From contig NZ_CP126739.1 of assembly GCF_030246885.1 (NCBI RefSeq), positions 310,001-374,000 of the forward strand: a DNA stretch of 64,000 nucleotides. Direction: 5' to 3'. Below are positions 8,807 through 17,175 of the stretch, piece after piece; within the stretch, counting starts at the first letter, position 1; the number at the start of each line of letters is the position of its first letter. A model generated the notes under the pieces. The model did no database searches. It saw only the letters and a list, made by a program, of their open reading frames with translations, and was not told where the DNA came from. This DNA comes from Microbacterium sp. zg-B185 (GTDB taxonomy: Bacteria > Actinomycetota > Actinomycetes > Actinomycetales > Microbacteriaceae). Position numbers and translations under genes: made by a program.

Positions 8807-9487
8807 GTGCCCGACGTGAAACAAAGCCGCGCCACCGAATTGCGGGATCTGATCGAGGAGGCCATTGTCACAGGCGTCTACGCGCCGGGACAGCGGCTCG
8901 ATGAGGTGAAGCTCGCCTCCCGTTTCGGCGTGTCTCGCACGCCGGTGCGTGAGGCACTTCGGCAACTGGAGGCAACGGAGCTCGTGGATATCCAGCCTCA
9001 CCGGGGCGCGTTCGTGAAGGTGATCGCGATCCCAGAGATGCTGCAGATGTTCGAGGTCATGGCAGAACTCGAGGGCCTCTGCGCGCGGCTGGCTGCACGA
9101 CGGTGCACGGAAAAGCAGTTACGGGATCTGGAGGGGGCCCACGCTGCGTGTGCGGCGACACTTCAATCTGCCGACGCCGATGAGTACTACTACGCCAACG
9201 AGACGTTCCACAAGCTTCTCTACGCGGCCAGCGGGAACTCATTCCTCACCCGCATGGCGACCTCCCTGCAAACCCGCCTCAAGCCCTTCCGGCGTCTTCA
9301 ACTCCGAGTTCCCGGCCGAATGCTGAACTCATCGGCCGAGCACGGTGCCATCGTCACCGCACTTCGGGCCGCGGATGCCTCATCTGCGGAGCAACTGGCT
9401 GTCGCGCACGTGACGGTGCAGGGAGACAGGTTCGGGGACTTTCTCGCTGCGCTCGGCTCACGCGGTCCCGAGGAGAACCAGCGCTGA
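8807..9487 (+). CDS. GntR-family regulator, FCD domain (likely regulator of the malonate locus)
   Basis: A 226-residue transcription factor with an N-terminal winged helix (about residues 8-72, containing LASRFGVSRTPVREALRQLE) and a C-terminal all-helical FCD ligand domain (about 78-215, with the metal-site histidine-type residues in YYYANETFHKLL). It starts with GTG directly after the stop of the reductase gene, so it is the last gene of the rightward operon. Family members such as MatR and VanR are carboxylate-responsive repressors that bind TTGTATACAA-like sites, and such a site lies at 3574-3585. Autoregulation of both arms of the locus is the simplest reading. Confidence 0.88.
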   Translation: MPDVKQSRATELRDLIEEAIVTGVYAPGQRLDEVKLASRFGVSRTPVREALRQLEATELVDIQPHRGAFVKVIAIPEMLQMFEVMAELEGLCARLAARRCTEKQLRDLEGAHAACAATLQSADADEYYYANETFHKLLYAASGNSFLTRMATSLQTRLKPFRRLQLRVPGRMLNSSAEHGAIVTALRAADASSAEQLAVAHVTVQGDRFGDFLAALGSRGPEENQR

Positions 9488-9488
9488 T

Positions 9489-9610
9489 ATGTCGGAGCCG
9501 AGGCTCCACCAGGGACGGTCCTGCACCAGCGTGCACATCGGCGCGGCCTCCTTCGTGAAACGGTTGCGCCAGCCGGTCGCCCGGAACGACGTATGCCAGC
9601 CGCGCCCTTC
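9489..9610 (-). other. Open, coding-like remnant between two loci
   Basis: Read leftward in the same frame as the ABC ATPase but after its stop, this stretch stays open with strongly GC-rich third positions and encodes an amphipathic, tryptophan-rich sequence (segments such as GWRNRFTKEAAP and QDRPWWSLG). It has no start with a ribosome-binding site and continues only about ten codons into the end of the GntR gene. It marks the change from the lower-GC left part to the higher-GC remainder, so a truncated gene end is a reasonable guess, but I cannot identify a family. Confidence 0.25.
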
Positions 9611-10411
9611 TCAGAGCACCTTCGACAAGAAGGCTTTGGTGCGCTCGTGCTGCGGATTGGAGAGCACCTCGGCGGGCACACCGGACTCGACGAGGCGACC
9701 GTCACTCATGAAGTGCAGCGAACTGCCCACCTCTCGGGCGAAGCCCATCTCGTGCGTGACGACGACCATGGTCATCCCGCCGGTTGCAAGGTCCCTCATG
9801 ACGTCGAGGACCTCGCCCACCAGTTCCGGGTCGAGCGCCGACGTGGGCTCGTCGAACAGAACCACCTCGGGCTGCATGGCGAGTGCGCGGGCGATGGCGA
9901 CGCGCTGCTGCTGGCCGCCTGAGAGGCCGCGGGGGTAATGGTCCTTGCGTGATGCCAGACCGACCCGGTCCAGCAGCTCCGCAGCCTGTTCGGTGGCCTT
10001 CTTCTTGGAGATGCCCAGCACCTGGATCGGCCCCTCTGCGACGTTCTGGAGCGCCGTCATGTGACCGAACAGGTTGAAGTGCTGGAAGACCATGCCCACG
10101 TTGCGGCGAGCAGCGGCGATCTGCCGTGGGTGCTGCTCGAAGAGCTTGTCGCCGCGGCGGGTGTATCCGATCTCTCGGCCGGCGACCCACATGTCGCCGC
10201 GCTGGAACGACTCGAGGTGGTTCATGCATCTCAGGAGAGTGGACTTGCCGGATCCGGACGGGCCGATGATGCACGCGACCTCACCGCGTTTCACGTCCAG
10301 TGAGGCGCCCTTGAGCACATCGACCCGGCCGAAGGACTTGTGGATCTCCACCGCGCGGACCATGACGTCGGCGGGCGGAGCGAAGCGGCTGTCGTCGGAT
10401 TCGGTGTTCAT
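9611..10411 (-). CDS. Polar amino acid ABC transporter, ATP-binding subunit
   Basis: A 266-residue ATPase of the GlnQ/HisP (PAAT) type: Walker A GPSGSGKS at about 50-57, Q-loop MVFQHFNLF, signature LSGGQQQR at about 160-167, Walker B VVLFDEP and the H-loop VVVTHEM. The length and the [12 protein letters not shown] block are typical of importers for polar amino acids or opines. It overlaps the permease by four bases and ends the leftward operon LysR, flavoprotein, binding protein, permease, ATPase. It supplies energy for uptake of the compound presumably broken down by the divergent enzymes at 14.7-19.5 kb. Confidence 0.95.
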   Translation of the reverse strand: MNTESDDSRFAPPADVMVRAVEIHKSFGRVDVLKGASLDVKRGEVACIIGPSGSGKSTLLRCMNHLESFQRGDMWVAGREIGYTRRGDKLFEQHPRQIAAARRNVGMVFQHFNLFGHMTALQNVAEGPIQVLGISKKKATEQAAELLDRVGLASRKDHYPRGLSGGQQQRVAIARALAMQPEVVLFDEPTSALDPELVGEVLDVMRDLATGGMTMVVVTHEMGFAREVGSSLHFMSDGRLVESGVPAEVLSNPQHERTKAFLSKVL

Positions 10412-11286
10412 CGACGTTCGTGGCCCTTTCCGAAATGACGCTCGACGAAGTACTGGCCGATGGACAGCACCGTGGTGAGGACGAGGTACCAGAACGTCGC
10501 CACGACGAGCATGGGGATGGTGTTGAACTCGCTCGAGTAGATGCCGCGCACCGTGTTCATCAGCTCGCTGAATCCGATCACCATTGCGATCGACGTGAGC
10601 TTGAGCATCGAGATGACGGCGTTGCCGACCGGGGGGATGATGATGCGCAGGGCCTGCGGCAGCACGATGCGTCGCATCGCCCGCGCCGGGCTCATGCCGA
10701 TCGCATAGGCGGCCTCGCGCTGTCCCGGTGGGACCGACAGAAGCCCCGAGCGCACGATCTCGCTCGTGTAGGCGGCGTCGTTGAGCCCGAAGGCGATGAC
10801 GGCGGCAAGCAGCGGCGAAGCGAACACATCGTTCATGTCGATGCTGTAATCACCCCAGCCCAGACTCGGCAGCACCGAGGCGGAGAAGAAGATGAAGATG
10901 AGCAGCACCGGCAGTGGCACGCCCCGGAAGAACCAGGTGTACACGAACGCGGCGCCTGAGATGATGCGGTTGTGGCTCATCCTCATCACGGCCAGCAGCG
11001 TTCCCAGGGACAGCGAGATCACTTCGGCCAGCACCGTGAGCAGGATGGTGTTCCAGACGCCGCGCAGGACGGCGCCGTCGAAGAGGTAGTCGCGGAATAC
11101 CGGCCACTCGAAGCCGGGGTTCGTCGCGGCCCAGCGGATGATCTCCACCGCGGCGACGAGGATGAGGACGACCGCGATCCAGCGGCCGGGATGCTTCCGA
11201 GCGATGACCGTCGGCGCCGCGGTCGGCGACGGCTCCGGGGTCATCGCCGGCGCGGGGGGTGCCTGCTGAGTCACGGTCGTCCTCAT
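10408..11286 (-). CDS. Polar amino acid ABC transporter, permease subunit
   Basis: A 292-residue inner-membrane permease of the HisMQ type. After a proline/alanine-rich cytoplasmic N-terminus there are about six membrane segments (first near 30-48, then a cluster from about 75 to 280). The EAA-type coupling loop is visible around residues 190-215 ([20 protein letters not shown]). It lies twelve bases after the binding-protein gene and overlaps the ATPase gene by four bases, so the three are one operon. A homodimer of this single permease is the likely channel, because only one permease gene is present. Confidence 0.94.
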   Translation of the reverse strand: MRTTVTQQAPPAPAMTPEPSPTAAPTVIARKHPGRWIAVVLILVAAVEIIRWAATNPGFEWPVFRDYLFDGAVLRGVWNTILLTVLAEVISLSLGTLLAVMRMSHNRIISGAAFVYTWFFRGVPLPVLLIFIFFSASVLPSLGWGDYSIDMNDVFASPLLAAVIAFGLNDAAYTSEIVRSGLLSVPPGQREAAYAIGMSPARAMRRIVLPQALRIIIPPVGNAVISMLKLTSIAMVIGFSELMNTVRGIYSSEFNTIPMLVVATFWYLVLTTVLSIGQYFVERHFGKGHERR

Positions 11287-11298
11287 CTCTAGCGGCGG

Positions 11299-12159
11299 TC
11301 AGTCGGTCAGCAGGACGATTTCGTCGGCGGTGAGCGCCGAGTCCGCCTGGCCGTACTTCTCGAGGATCTTCAGGTAGGTGCCGTCCGCCACGACCTCCTT
11401 GAACGCCTTGAGCAGCATCTCAGCGAGCTCGGTCTCCTCCTTCGGGATGCCGATGCCGAACGGCACGTAGCTGTACGGCTCGACGACGAGGTAGTCGCCG
11501 CCCGACTTCTCCACGTAGCTGGCGGCCACCTGCTCGGTCAGCAGCCCTACGTCGACTTTGCCGGTCGAGAATGCGAGATCCTGCCCCGCCTGGTCGTCGT
11601 ATGCCTGGAAGGTGATCGGCTCGTCCTTGCAGACGCCGTACCAGTCGCTGCCGTCGTCTTCGGTCGTGGCGTTGGCCAGCTCGATGTCGTTGTACGACTT
11701 GGTGGCGTTGAGCACGGCGACTTCGACGCCACACAGGTCGCCGATGGTGGTGTAGAGATCCTCATCCTCGGCGTTGATGACCATCGTGTATCCGGTCTTG
11801 GCGTCGGGGATGAAGTTCAGCGCTTTCAGCCGGTCGCCGTAGACGCCCAGGCCGGAGACGGCCAGGTCGTACTTGCCCGACTGGGTGCCGGTGACGATTC
11901 CGGTGAAGTCGACGTTCTGGATGTCGAAGGTGATGTCGAGCTTCTCGCCGATCGCGGCGAGCAGCTCCGGCTCGATTCCGTCTTTCACGGTCGTGCCGTC
12001 GCCGACCTGCCAAGGCTCGTAGGGCCAGGACATGCCGACGGTGAGGGTGGTGATCTCGGGGGCTTCGTCGGTGGGCGCAGCAGCGGCGCAGGAGGTGATC
12101 ATCGCCGCGGTCGCGGCGACGGCGAGGGTCGAAACGACAGCTCGGGTCTGGAGCTTCAT
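11299..12159 (-). CDS. Polar amino acid ABC transporter, substrate-binding lipoprotein
   Basis: A 286-residue family-3 extracellular binding protein. The signal peptide ends in a lipobox-like MITSC near residues 20-24, followed by an alanine/acid linker, then the two-lobe fold with the TVGMSWPYEPW start and the FTGIVTGTQSGKYDLAVSG region that in this family lines the amino acid site. ATG at 12159 is chosen because GAAAGG lies upstream and the signal peptide starts there; its ATGA overlaps the stop of the flavoprotein gene. Ligand is unknown; an S- or N-substituted amino acid is inferred from the enzymes nearby. Confidence 0.93.
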   Translation of the reverse strand: MKLQTRAVVSTLAVAATAAMITSCAAAAPTDEAPEITTLTVGMSWPYEPWQVGDGTTVKDGIEPELLAAIGEKLDITFDIQNVDFTGIVTGTQSGKYDLAVSGLGVYGDRLKALNFIPDAKTGYTMVINAEDEDLYTTIGDLCGVEVAVLNATKSYNDIELANATTEDDGSDWYGVCKDEPITFQAYDDQAGQDLAFSTGKVDVGLLTEQVAASYVEKSGGDYLVVEPYSYVPFGIGIPKEETELAEMLLKAFKEVVADGTYLKILEKYGQADSALTADEIVLLTD

Positions 12160-13442
12160 ACGTGGGCCTTTCGGGGGTCGGTGGAGCTGGCGGCGAATGG
12201 AGAGCGGTAGGCGGCATATCCGCGCTGGATCTGTATCTGGTCGGCGACGTACTTGGCGTCGTGCCAGACACCCCAGATGAAGCTGGACCCGCGTCGGGAA
12301 AGCCACGGCAGACCGAGGAAGTAGACGCCTGGTTCGCGGGCGACACCGCGAGCGTGCTGGGGACGCCCGCGATCATCGAACGTGTCCACCTGCAGCCAGC
12401 CGAACTCCTGCGCATAGCCGGTGGCCCACACGATGGAGCGGACGGATGCCGCGGCGAGGTCGAGTTCGCGGACCGGGTCCAGGACCGCGCGCGGCAGCGG
12501 TCCGAGCACATGCGCCTCCGGTTCCTCGGGGAGCTCGAGCCCGTTGCGCGCGATGTAGTCGTCCGCCTCGCGCAGCAGCGACAGATAGTCCGCATCACCG
12601 TTTTCGATGTCAGCCCTGAGCCCCGCACTGAAGCGCACGACACCGTTCCGGTAGGACTCGGTGCGGCCCACCAGCGTGATCCCCGCGGCGGCGAGGTCCC
12701 GGAAATCGACGGTGCGTCCGCCGTCGGCGCCGCTGACCGCGATCGTGACGTGTTCGGCGCCGAGGGGAGGCGTTGCCATGTCCCACTTGCCGAGCACTCC
12801 GAGCCACCACACGTTGTCCCGCCCCCGATAACGTCGCGGCGGGCGATCATGCGCGCCGACGGAGAGGTACACCGGTCGGCCGGCCGCCTGCAGCTCGGCG
12901 GCGATCTGCACGCCGGAGGAACCCGCCCCGACGACGAGGACCGAGCCGGCGGGCAGCTGTGCGGGGTTCTTGTAGTCGGCGGAGTGCAACTGGGTCACTC
13001 CGGCGACGGCGGGCAGCACGGCCGGGATCCGGGGCCGCTGGAACGCGCCGGTCGCGGACACGACGAATCGAGCCTGAATGCGGCCCTCCGACGTCTCGAC
13101 GGTGAAGCCCGGACGGTCCGTGTTCTTGTGCACACGGGTCACCTCCACGCCGGTGCGGACCGGCGATCCGATCCACGCGGCGTAGGCGACGAAGTAGTCC
13201 GCCACCTCTTCCTTCGAGATGAAGCAGTCCGGGTCCGCCTCGAAGGCGCGACCCGGGAAACGGTCATGCCACGCGGGACCGTTCGCCACCAGAGAGTCCC
13301 AGCGGCCCGAGCGCCACTTCTCGGCGATGCGCTCCTTCTCGAACACGATGTGGGGGATGCCCGACGCAGTCAGATGCTCGCTCATGGCGATGCCCGCTTG
13401 GCCGGCGCCCACGATGACGACTTCGGTTTCTTCGGTGCTCAT
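12156..13442 (-). CDS. FMO-like FAD/NAD(P)-binding monooxygenase
   Basis: A 428-residue flavoprotein of the CzcO / flavin-containing monooxygenase group. Dinucleotide folds are seen at GAGQAG (12-17) and VVGAGSSG (about 167-174); between them lies an FMO-like YFVAYA segment and an ATG-type motif (SATGAFQRP). It reads in the same operon as the ABC importer, overlapping the binding-protein start by four bases, and follows the LysR gene by 128 bases. A role in oxygenating the imported compound at N or S, or in handling a sulfur or nitrogen intermediate, is an inference from context. Substrate is not predictable. Confidence 0.85.
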   Translation of the reverse strand: MSTEETEVVIVGAGQAGIAMSEHLTASGIPHIVFEKERIAEKWRSGRWDSLVANGPAWHDRFPGRAFEADPDCFISKEEVADYFVAYAAWIGSPVRTGVEVTRVHKNTDRPGFTVETSEGRIQARFVVSATGAFQRPRIPAVLPAVAGVTQLHSADYKNPAQLPAGSVLVVGAGSSGVQIAAELQAAGRPVYLSVGAHDRPPRRYRGRDNVWWLGVLGKWDMATPPLGAEHVTIAVSGADGGRTVDFRDLAAAGITLVGRTESYRNGVVRFSAGLRADIENGDADYLSLLREADDYIARNGLELPEEPEAHVLGPLPRAVLDPVRELDLAAASVRSIVWATGYAQEFGWLQVDTFDDRGRPQHARGVAREPGVYFLGLPWLSRRGSSFIWGVWHDAKYVADQIQIQRGYAAYRSPFAASSTDPRKAHV

Positions 13443-13570
13443 TGCATCCGTTCTCTCAACGCCTGGACCGAACCCGCCTGTCGGATCGGTTGGTCCCTAA
13501 TGCTGTGCGGCGCGGTGGAGGGGAAGCAATTGTCCTGAACTGATGCAGTCCGTCGATTTCGGAGACGAAA

Positions 13571-14545
13571 TCACGCCGTCACATTCTCGTAATCCGGATG
13601 CGAGCCGGTCATCGACGCTCCGACGATGGACCGGCACGCGTCGACGAATGCACGGGGCCGGCGCGTCAAGGAGGTGATGGGCTGCGCGCTGGCCAGGACG
13701 ATCGCGAGGCCGGAATCCTCATCGACCTCCACCGCCACCAGACGGCCGCCGTCGTAGGTGAGATCGTGCGCGGGGCGTTGGTTGAGCAGTGTGAACATGC
13801 GACTGCGGGCGACCATCGCGCGCACCGTCTCGAAGCTCGAGAAACGATGCCGGATGTTCGGCACGAGCCCGCGATTCGCGAAGATCTGAGTGAAGTACTC
13901 GCGGGTGTACTGCCAATCCAGCAGCACCATCGGCTCTTCGGCCAGCTCGAAGATGTAGACCCGTTCCCGCTGAGCCAGCGGGTGGTCCGCACTGAACGCC
14001 GCGTACAGCGGCGCCTGCTTGAGTCTTTCCCGATGGATGCCGGGACCGAGCCCGAGATCGTATGTGAGTGCAACTTCGACCACGTTGTCTCTCAGAGCGG
14101 GCTCCAGCTCGCCTGCGCTGAGCTCCACGAACTGCGGAGCGATACCGGGGAACTGGCTCGCGAGCCGTTCGGCGATCTCCGGAAGGTAGAACGGAGCGAG
14201 CGTCGGGAAGATGCCGACGCGCAGGTCGCCGGTGAGCTGATCGGGATCCACCGCGGAAATGGCGTCGTCCAGGTCGAAGAGGATCTGCCGGGTCCTCGCC
14301 AGGAACGCCTGGCCGGCGGAGGTCAGCATCAGCCCCTTCGCGCGCCGTCGGATGAACAGGGGGGTGCCGAGTCGCTTCTCGAGATTCGCGATCGAGTTGG
14401 AGATCGCCGACGGCGCAACGTACAGGGCGGCGGCCGCGTCCGCCATGCTCGAGTACTCGGCACAGCGCGTGAAGTAGATCAGCTGCGCGAGGGACACATC
14501 GCGGGGTTCCGGCATCTTCATGACGTCAGCATCGCTGGATGGCAT
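13571..14545 (-). CDS. LysR-family regulator of the heteroatom-compound cluster
   Basis: A 324-residue LysR protein: winged helix at about residues 15-75 (LIYFTRCAEYSSMADAAAAL and the SAISNSIANLEKRLG recognition helix), then a periplasmic-binding-type effector domain to the end. It diverges from the RidA-monooxygenase operon and leads the leftward transport operon, so it probably controls both. A 7-bp inverted repeat lies just outside its start. The protein is clearly a paralogue of the LysR at 43653-44597, sharing PNIRHR and the VARS...QRP...L.Y.G pattern in the effector domain. The upstream start is kept, although an ATG at 14521 is possible. Confidence 0.9.
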   Translation of the reverse strand: MPSSDADVMKMPEPRDVSLAQLIYFTRCAEYSSMADAAAALYVAPSAISNSIANLEKRLGTPLFIRRRAKGLMLTSAGQAFLARTRQILFDLDDAISAVDPDQLTGDLRVGIFPTLAPFYLPEIAERLASQFPGIAPQFVELSAGELEPALRDNVVEVALTYDLGLGPGIHRERLKQAPLYAAFSADHPLAQRERVYIFELAEEPMVLLDWQYTREYFTQIFANRGLVPNIRHRFSSFETVRAMVARSRMFTLLNQRPAHDLTYDGGRLVAVEVDEDSGLAIVLASAQPITSLTRRPRAFVDACRSIVGASMTGSHPDYENVTA

Positions 14546-14549
14546 TGCC

Positions 14550-14575
14550 GTGATGTTTCTCGCCCGTTACATCAC
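14550..14575. promoter_or_regulatory. LysR-type inverted repeat
   Basis: GTGATGT at 14550-14556 and ACATCAC at 14569-14575 form a perfect 7-bp inverted repeat with a 12-base spacer, the size and T-N-A symmetry of LysR recognition sites. It lies a few bases from the LysR start and about 105 bases before the RidA start, so it could serve both autoregulation and control of the divergent operon. Function is inferred from position and symmetry. Confidence 0.5.
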
Positions 14576-14680
14576 AAAATCTGACGTGGACGTGCAGTTC
14601 CGGGCGATTGCTGCGGCTGTTCGGAAAGTGGAACCTGAGTGCGGACCCCCCAACCCGCCAGCAGAAAGCCGCCCGGAAGC

Positions 14681-15115
14681 ATGACGCACCACACTCGCAT
14701 CCGTCCGTTCAACACCAAGGACACCTACCCAGAGCAGAACCTCGACAACGACCTGTGTCAGGCGGTCGTCGCGAATGGTGTCATCTACATCCGCGGCCAG
14801 ATCGGCCAGGACCTCGACAGCCGGGAGAGCGTCGGCATCGGGGATGTGGAGGCGCAGACCGAGAAGGCGATGGCGAACATCAAGATGCTCGTCGAAGAAG
14901 CCGGCGGGTCGCTCGAGGACATCGTGAAGGTGGTCGTCTACCTGGTGGACATCCGCTACCGCGAGACGGTGTACCGCACGATGGGGAGCTGGCTGAGAGG
15001 AGTCTTTCCGGTCTCGACCGGACTGGTCGTCTCGGCCCTCGCCCGGCCCGAATGGCTCGTCGAGATCGAAGCCACCGCCGTGCTCGCCGAGCCCAGCGCT
15101 GCCCAGACCGTCTGA
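14681..15115 (+). CDS. RidA-family (YjgF/YER057c/UK114) protein
   Basis: A 144-residue RidA-like protein with the family core: NGVIYIRGQIGQDLD, an amphipathic helix TEKAMANIKMLVEEAGG followed by DIVKVVVYLVDI, and the C-terminal strand EWLVEIEATAVL. RidA proteins hydrolyse reactive enamine/imine intermediates, and RutC-type members act in nitrogen-compound breakdown. ATG at 14681 is used because of the CGGAAG before it; an upstream GTG lacks a site. The classical catalytic arginine of RidA near the C-terminus is not in its usual context, so it may be a specialised Rid subgroup. It is the first gene of the rightward operon. Confidence 0.88.
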   Translation: MTHHTRIRPFNTKDTYPEQNLDNDLCQAVVANGVIYIRGQIGQDLDSRESVGIGDVEAQTEKAMANIKMLVEEAGGSLEDIVKVVVYLVDIRYRETVYRTMGSWLRGVFPVSTGLVVSALARPEWLVEIEATAVLAEPSAAQTV

Positions 15116-15133
15116 CGATTGGAACCGAACAGC

Positions 15134-16504
15134 ATGAGCCAGCACATCGTCCTCAGCGCTCTGATCGTCCCGCCCGGCACGGCCACATCGTCGTGGATGC
15201 ACCCCGACGTGGACCCGTCAGCCCCGGACAGCATCGAAACGTACGTCTCGCTCGCCCGGACGGCCGAACGCGGCTTCTTCGACCTCTTCTTCCTGGCCGA
15301 CCGTCCGGGCGCGCAGCACCGGCACCTCGAGCAGTGGACGCAGACGCCCGCCTATCAGAATTCGCTCGAACCGATCACCGCCCTCTCCGCCATAGCGATG
15401 GCCACCGAGCACATCGGCCTCGGCGCCACAGTGTCCACCAGCTTCTACGAACCGTTCAACATCGCGCGCCAGTTCGCTTCGCTCGACTGGATCTCCCACG
15501 GTCGGGCTGCCTGGAACGTCGTCACGACGGCGAATGACGACGTCGCGCAGAACTTCGGCCTCGACAAGATGGCCCCGCACGACGAGCGCTACGTCCTCGC
15601 CAAGGAGGTGTTCGACATCGTCACCGCGTATTGGGACACCTGGGAGGACGATGCCTTCGTCTATGACAAGGCCGCCGCGCGCAACTTCGATCCCGCGAAG
15701 TTCCACCTCGTCGACCACCGGGGCAAGTACTTCACCGTCAAGGGCGGTCTGAACATCGCCCGGTCGCCGCAGGGCTACCCGGTCATCATCCAGGCGGGCG
15801 CCTCGGCGACCGGCAAAGAGCTCGCCGCGGAGACCGCTGAGGTGGTCTTCGGCACCGGCAAGTCTCTGTCCGCAGCGCAGGAGTTCTACACCGACCTGAA
15901 GGGCCGCATGGCGAAGTTCGGTCGCCGCGCCGACGAGCTCAAAGTGCTCTCCGGCGTGCAGGTCATTGTCGGCCGCACCGAGGAAGAGGCCCGCGCCAAG
16001 CAGGAGCTGCTGCAGAGCATCATCCCGATCGAGGCGCTGGTCACCTTCCTCTCCAACGACCTCGAAACCACGCTGCACGACCTTCCGCTCGACGAGCCGA
16101 TACCCGCCGACCGGGTACCGGCATCCTCCAACAACCATCAGATCTACTTCCAGGAGATCGTGGAGCTCATCGGGCAGGGACACACCCTGCGCGAGGTCGC
16201 ACGGCGCTACACCCGACAGACGACGGTCATCGTCGGCGACGTGGTGCAGGTCGCCGACGAGTTGCAGGCCTGGGTCGAGGCCGGAGGATCCGACGGATTC
16301 ATGTTCAACGTGCAGTGGCTGCCCGGCGGCCTGGATGACCTGGTCGAGCTCTTGGTGCCCGAACTGCAGCGCCGCGGCCTCGTGCGCACCGAGCAGACCG
16401 ATGGCACGCTCCGCGATCGGTTGGGCCTCCTCCGCCCCACGAACCGTCATGTCGACGGGCGCACCGGAGCCTTCGCCCGCGCCATCGAAGGGACCTCGGC
16501 ATGA
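15134..16504 (+). CDS. NtaA/SnaA/DszA-type FMN-dependent monooxygenase
   Basis: A 456-residue class C two-component flavin monooxygenase. Family blocks are visible: FFDLFFLADRPG near 45-56, EPITALSAIAMATEHIGLGAT, the FASLDWISHGRAAWNVVTT block, the RYVLAKEVFDIV helix, and HRGKYFTVKGGLNIARSPQG followed by IIQAGAS. Members cleave C-N or C-S bonds of substrates such as nitrilotriacetate, desulfurisation intermediates or S-succinocysteine, using reduced FMN from a partner reductase. The partner is probably the flavin reductase at 18299. ATG at 15134 is preferred to an in-frame TTG at 15119. Its stop overlaps the next start (ATGA). Confidence 0.93.
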   Translation: MSQHIVLSALIVPPGTATSSWMHPDVDPSAPDSIETYVSLARTAERGFFDLFFLADRPGAQHRHLEQWTQTPAYQNSLEPITALSAIAMATEHIGLGATVSTSFYEPFNIARQFASLDWISHGRAAWNVVTTANDDVAQNFGLDKMAPHDERYVLAKEVFDIVTAYWDTWEDDAFVYDKAAARNFDPAKFHLVDHRGKYFTVKGGLNIARSPQGYPVIIQAGASATGKELAAETAEVVFGTGKSLSAAQEFYTDLKGRMAKFGRRADELKVLSGVQVIVGRTEEEARAKQELLQSIIPIEALVTFLSNDLETTLHDLPLDEPIPADRVPASSNNHQIYFQEIVELIGQGHTLREVARRYTRQTTVIVGDVVQVADELQAWVEAGGSDGFMFNVQWLPGGLDDLVELLVPELQRRGLVRTEQTDGTLRDRLGLLRPTNRHVDGRTGAFARAIEGTSA

Positions 16505-17175
16505 CGATCTCCCTGATCGCCCGCGATCCGGCCACAGGCGCGTTCGGCATGGTGGTGGCATCCTCCAGTCCGGCGGTCGCGGCCCGCTGTGCACATCTGG
16601 CCGCCGGCGCGGGCGCGGTGGCGTCTCAGAACGTGACTAATCCTGAGCTCGGGATCCGTGGACTCGCGCTGCTCCAGGATGGCCATGATGCGAAGAAGAC
16701 CATCGCCCTGCTCCTCGCCGGTGAGCGGTTCCCGGCCTACCGGCAGCTCGCCGCGATCGACCGCGACGGAGGCGTGGCGGTGTTCCACGGCGCGGCGGTG
16801 CTCGGCGTGCACGCGGCAGCCGAGGGCGACGCCTGCGTGTCCGCGGGGAACCTCCTCGCGAACACGGACGTGCCGGCGGCGGTGGTCGAGGGTTACGCAT
16901 CCAGCCGTGCGCCCCGATTCGAGGAGCGGCTGCTGGCGGGGCTCGAGGCGGGCCTCGCCGCCGGTGGCGAAGCAGGACCGGTGCGCTCGGCCGGGCTGTC
17001 GGTCATCGATGACGTTGCGTGGCGGGTCACCGACCTGCGAGTGGATGAACACGACCAGCCGATCGCCGAGCTCGCCCGGCTCCTGACGCTGTGGCTGCCG
17101 CAGAAGGCCGATTACCGACTGCGCGCAGTCGACCCGACGGCCGCCCCGTCCTACGGCGTGCCGGGAGACGCATGA
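16501..17175 (+). CDS. DUF1028 family protein (Ntn-hydrolase-like)
   Basis: A 224-residue member of the DUF1028 family, recognised by the start MTISLIARDPATGAFGM, the AVASQNVTNPELGIRGLALL segment and the CVSAGNLLAN block. The fold is thought to be of the N-terminal-nucleophile hydrolase type, but its reaction has not been established to my knowledge. It overlaps both neighbours by four bases, so it is stoichiometrically linked to the monooxygenase and the M20 amidohydrolase; a hydrolytic step on an amide intermediate is possible. The initiator is followed directly by Thr2, a potential N-terminal nucleophile after Met removal (inference). Confidence 0.85.
   Translation: MTISLIARDPATGAFGMVVASSSPAVAARCAHLAAGAGAVASQNVTNPELGIRGLALLQDGHDAKKTIALLLAGERFPAYRQLAAIDRDGGVAVFHGAAVLGVHAAAEGDACVSAGNLLANTDVPAAVVEGYASSRAPRFEERLLAGLEAGLAAGGEAGPVRSAGLSVIDDVAWRVTDLRVDEHDQPIAELARLLTLWLPQKADYRLRAVDPTAAPSYGVPGDA

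Noticed and set aside
15218..16594. A 458-codon open frame antisense to the NtaA/SnaA-type monooxygenase
   Set aside because: Pure shadow of a gene with strong family motifs; no start signal and no recognisable domain.
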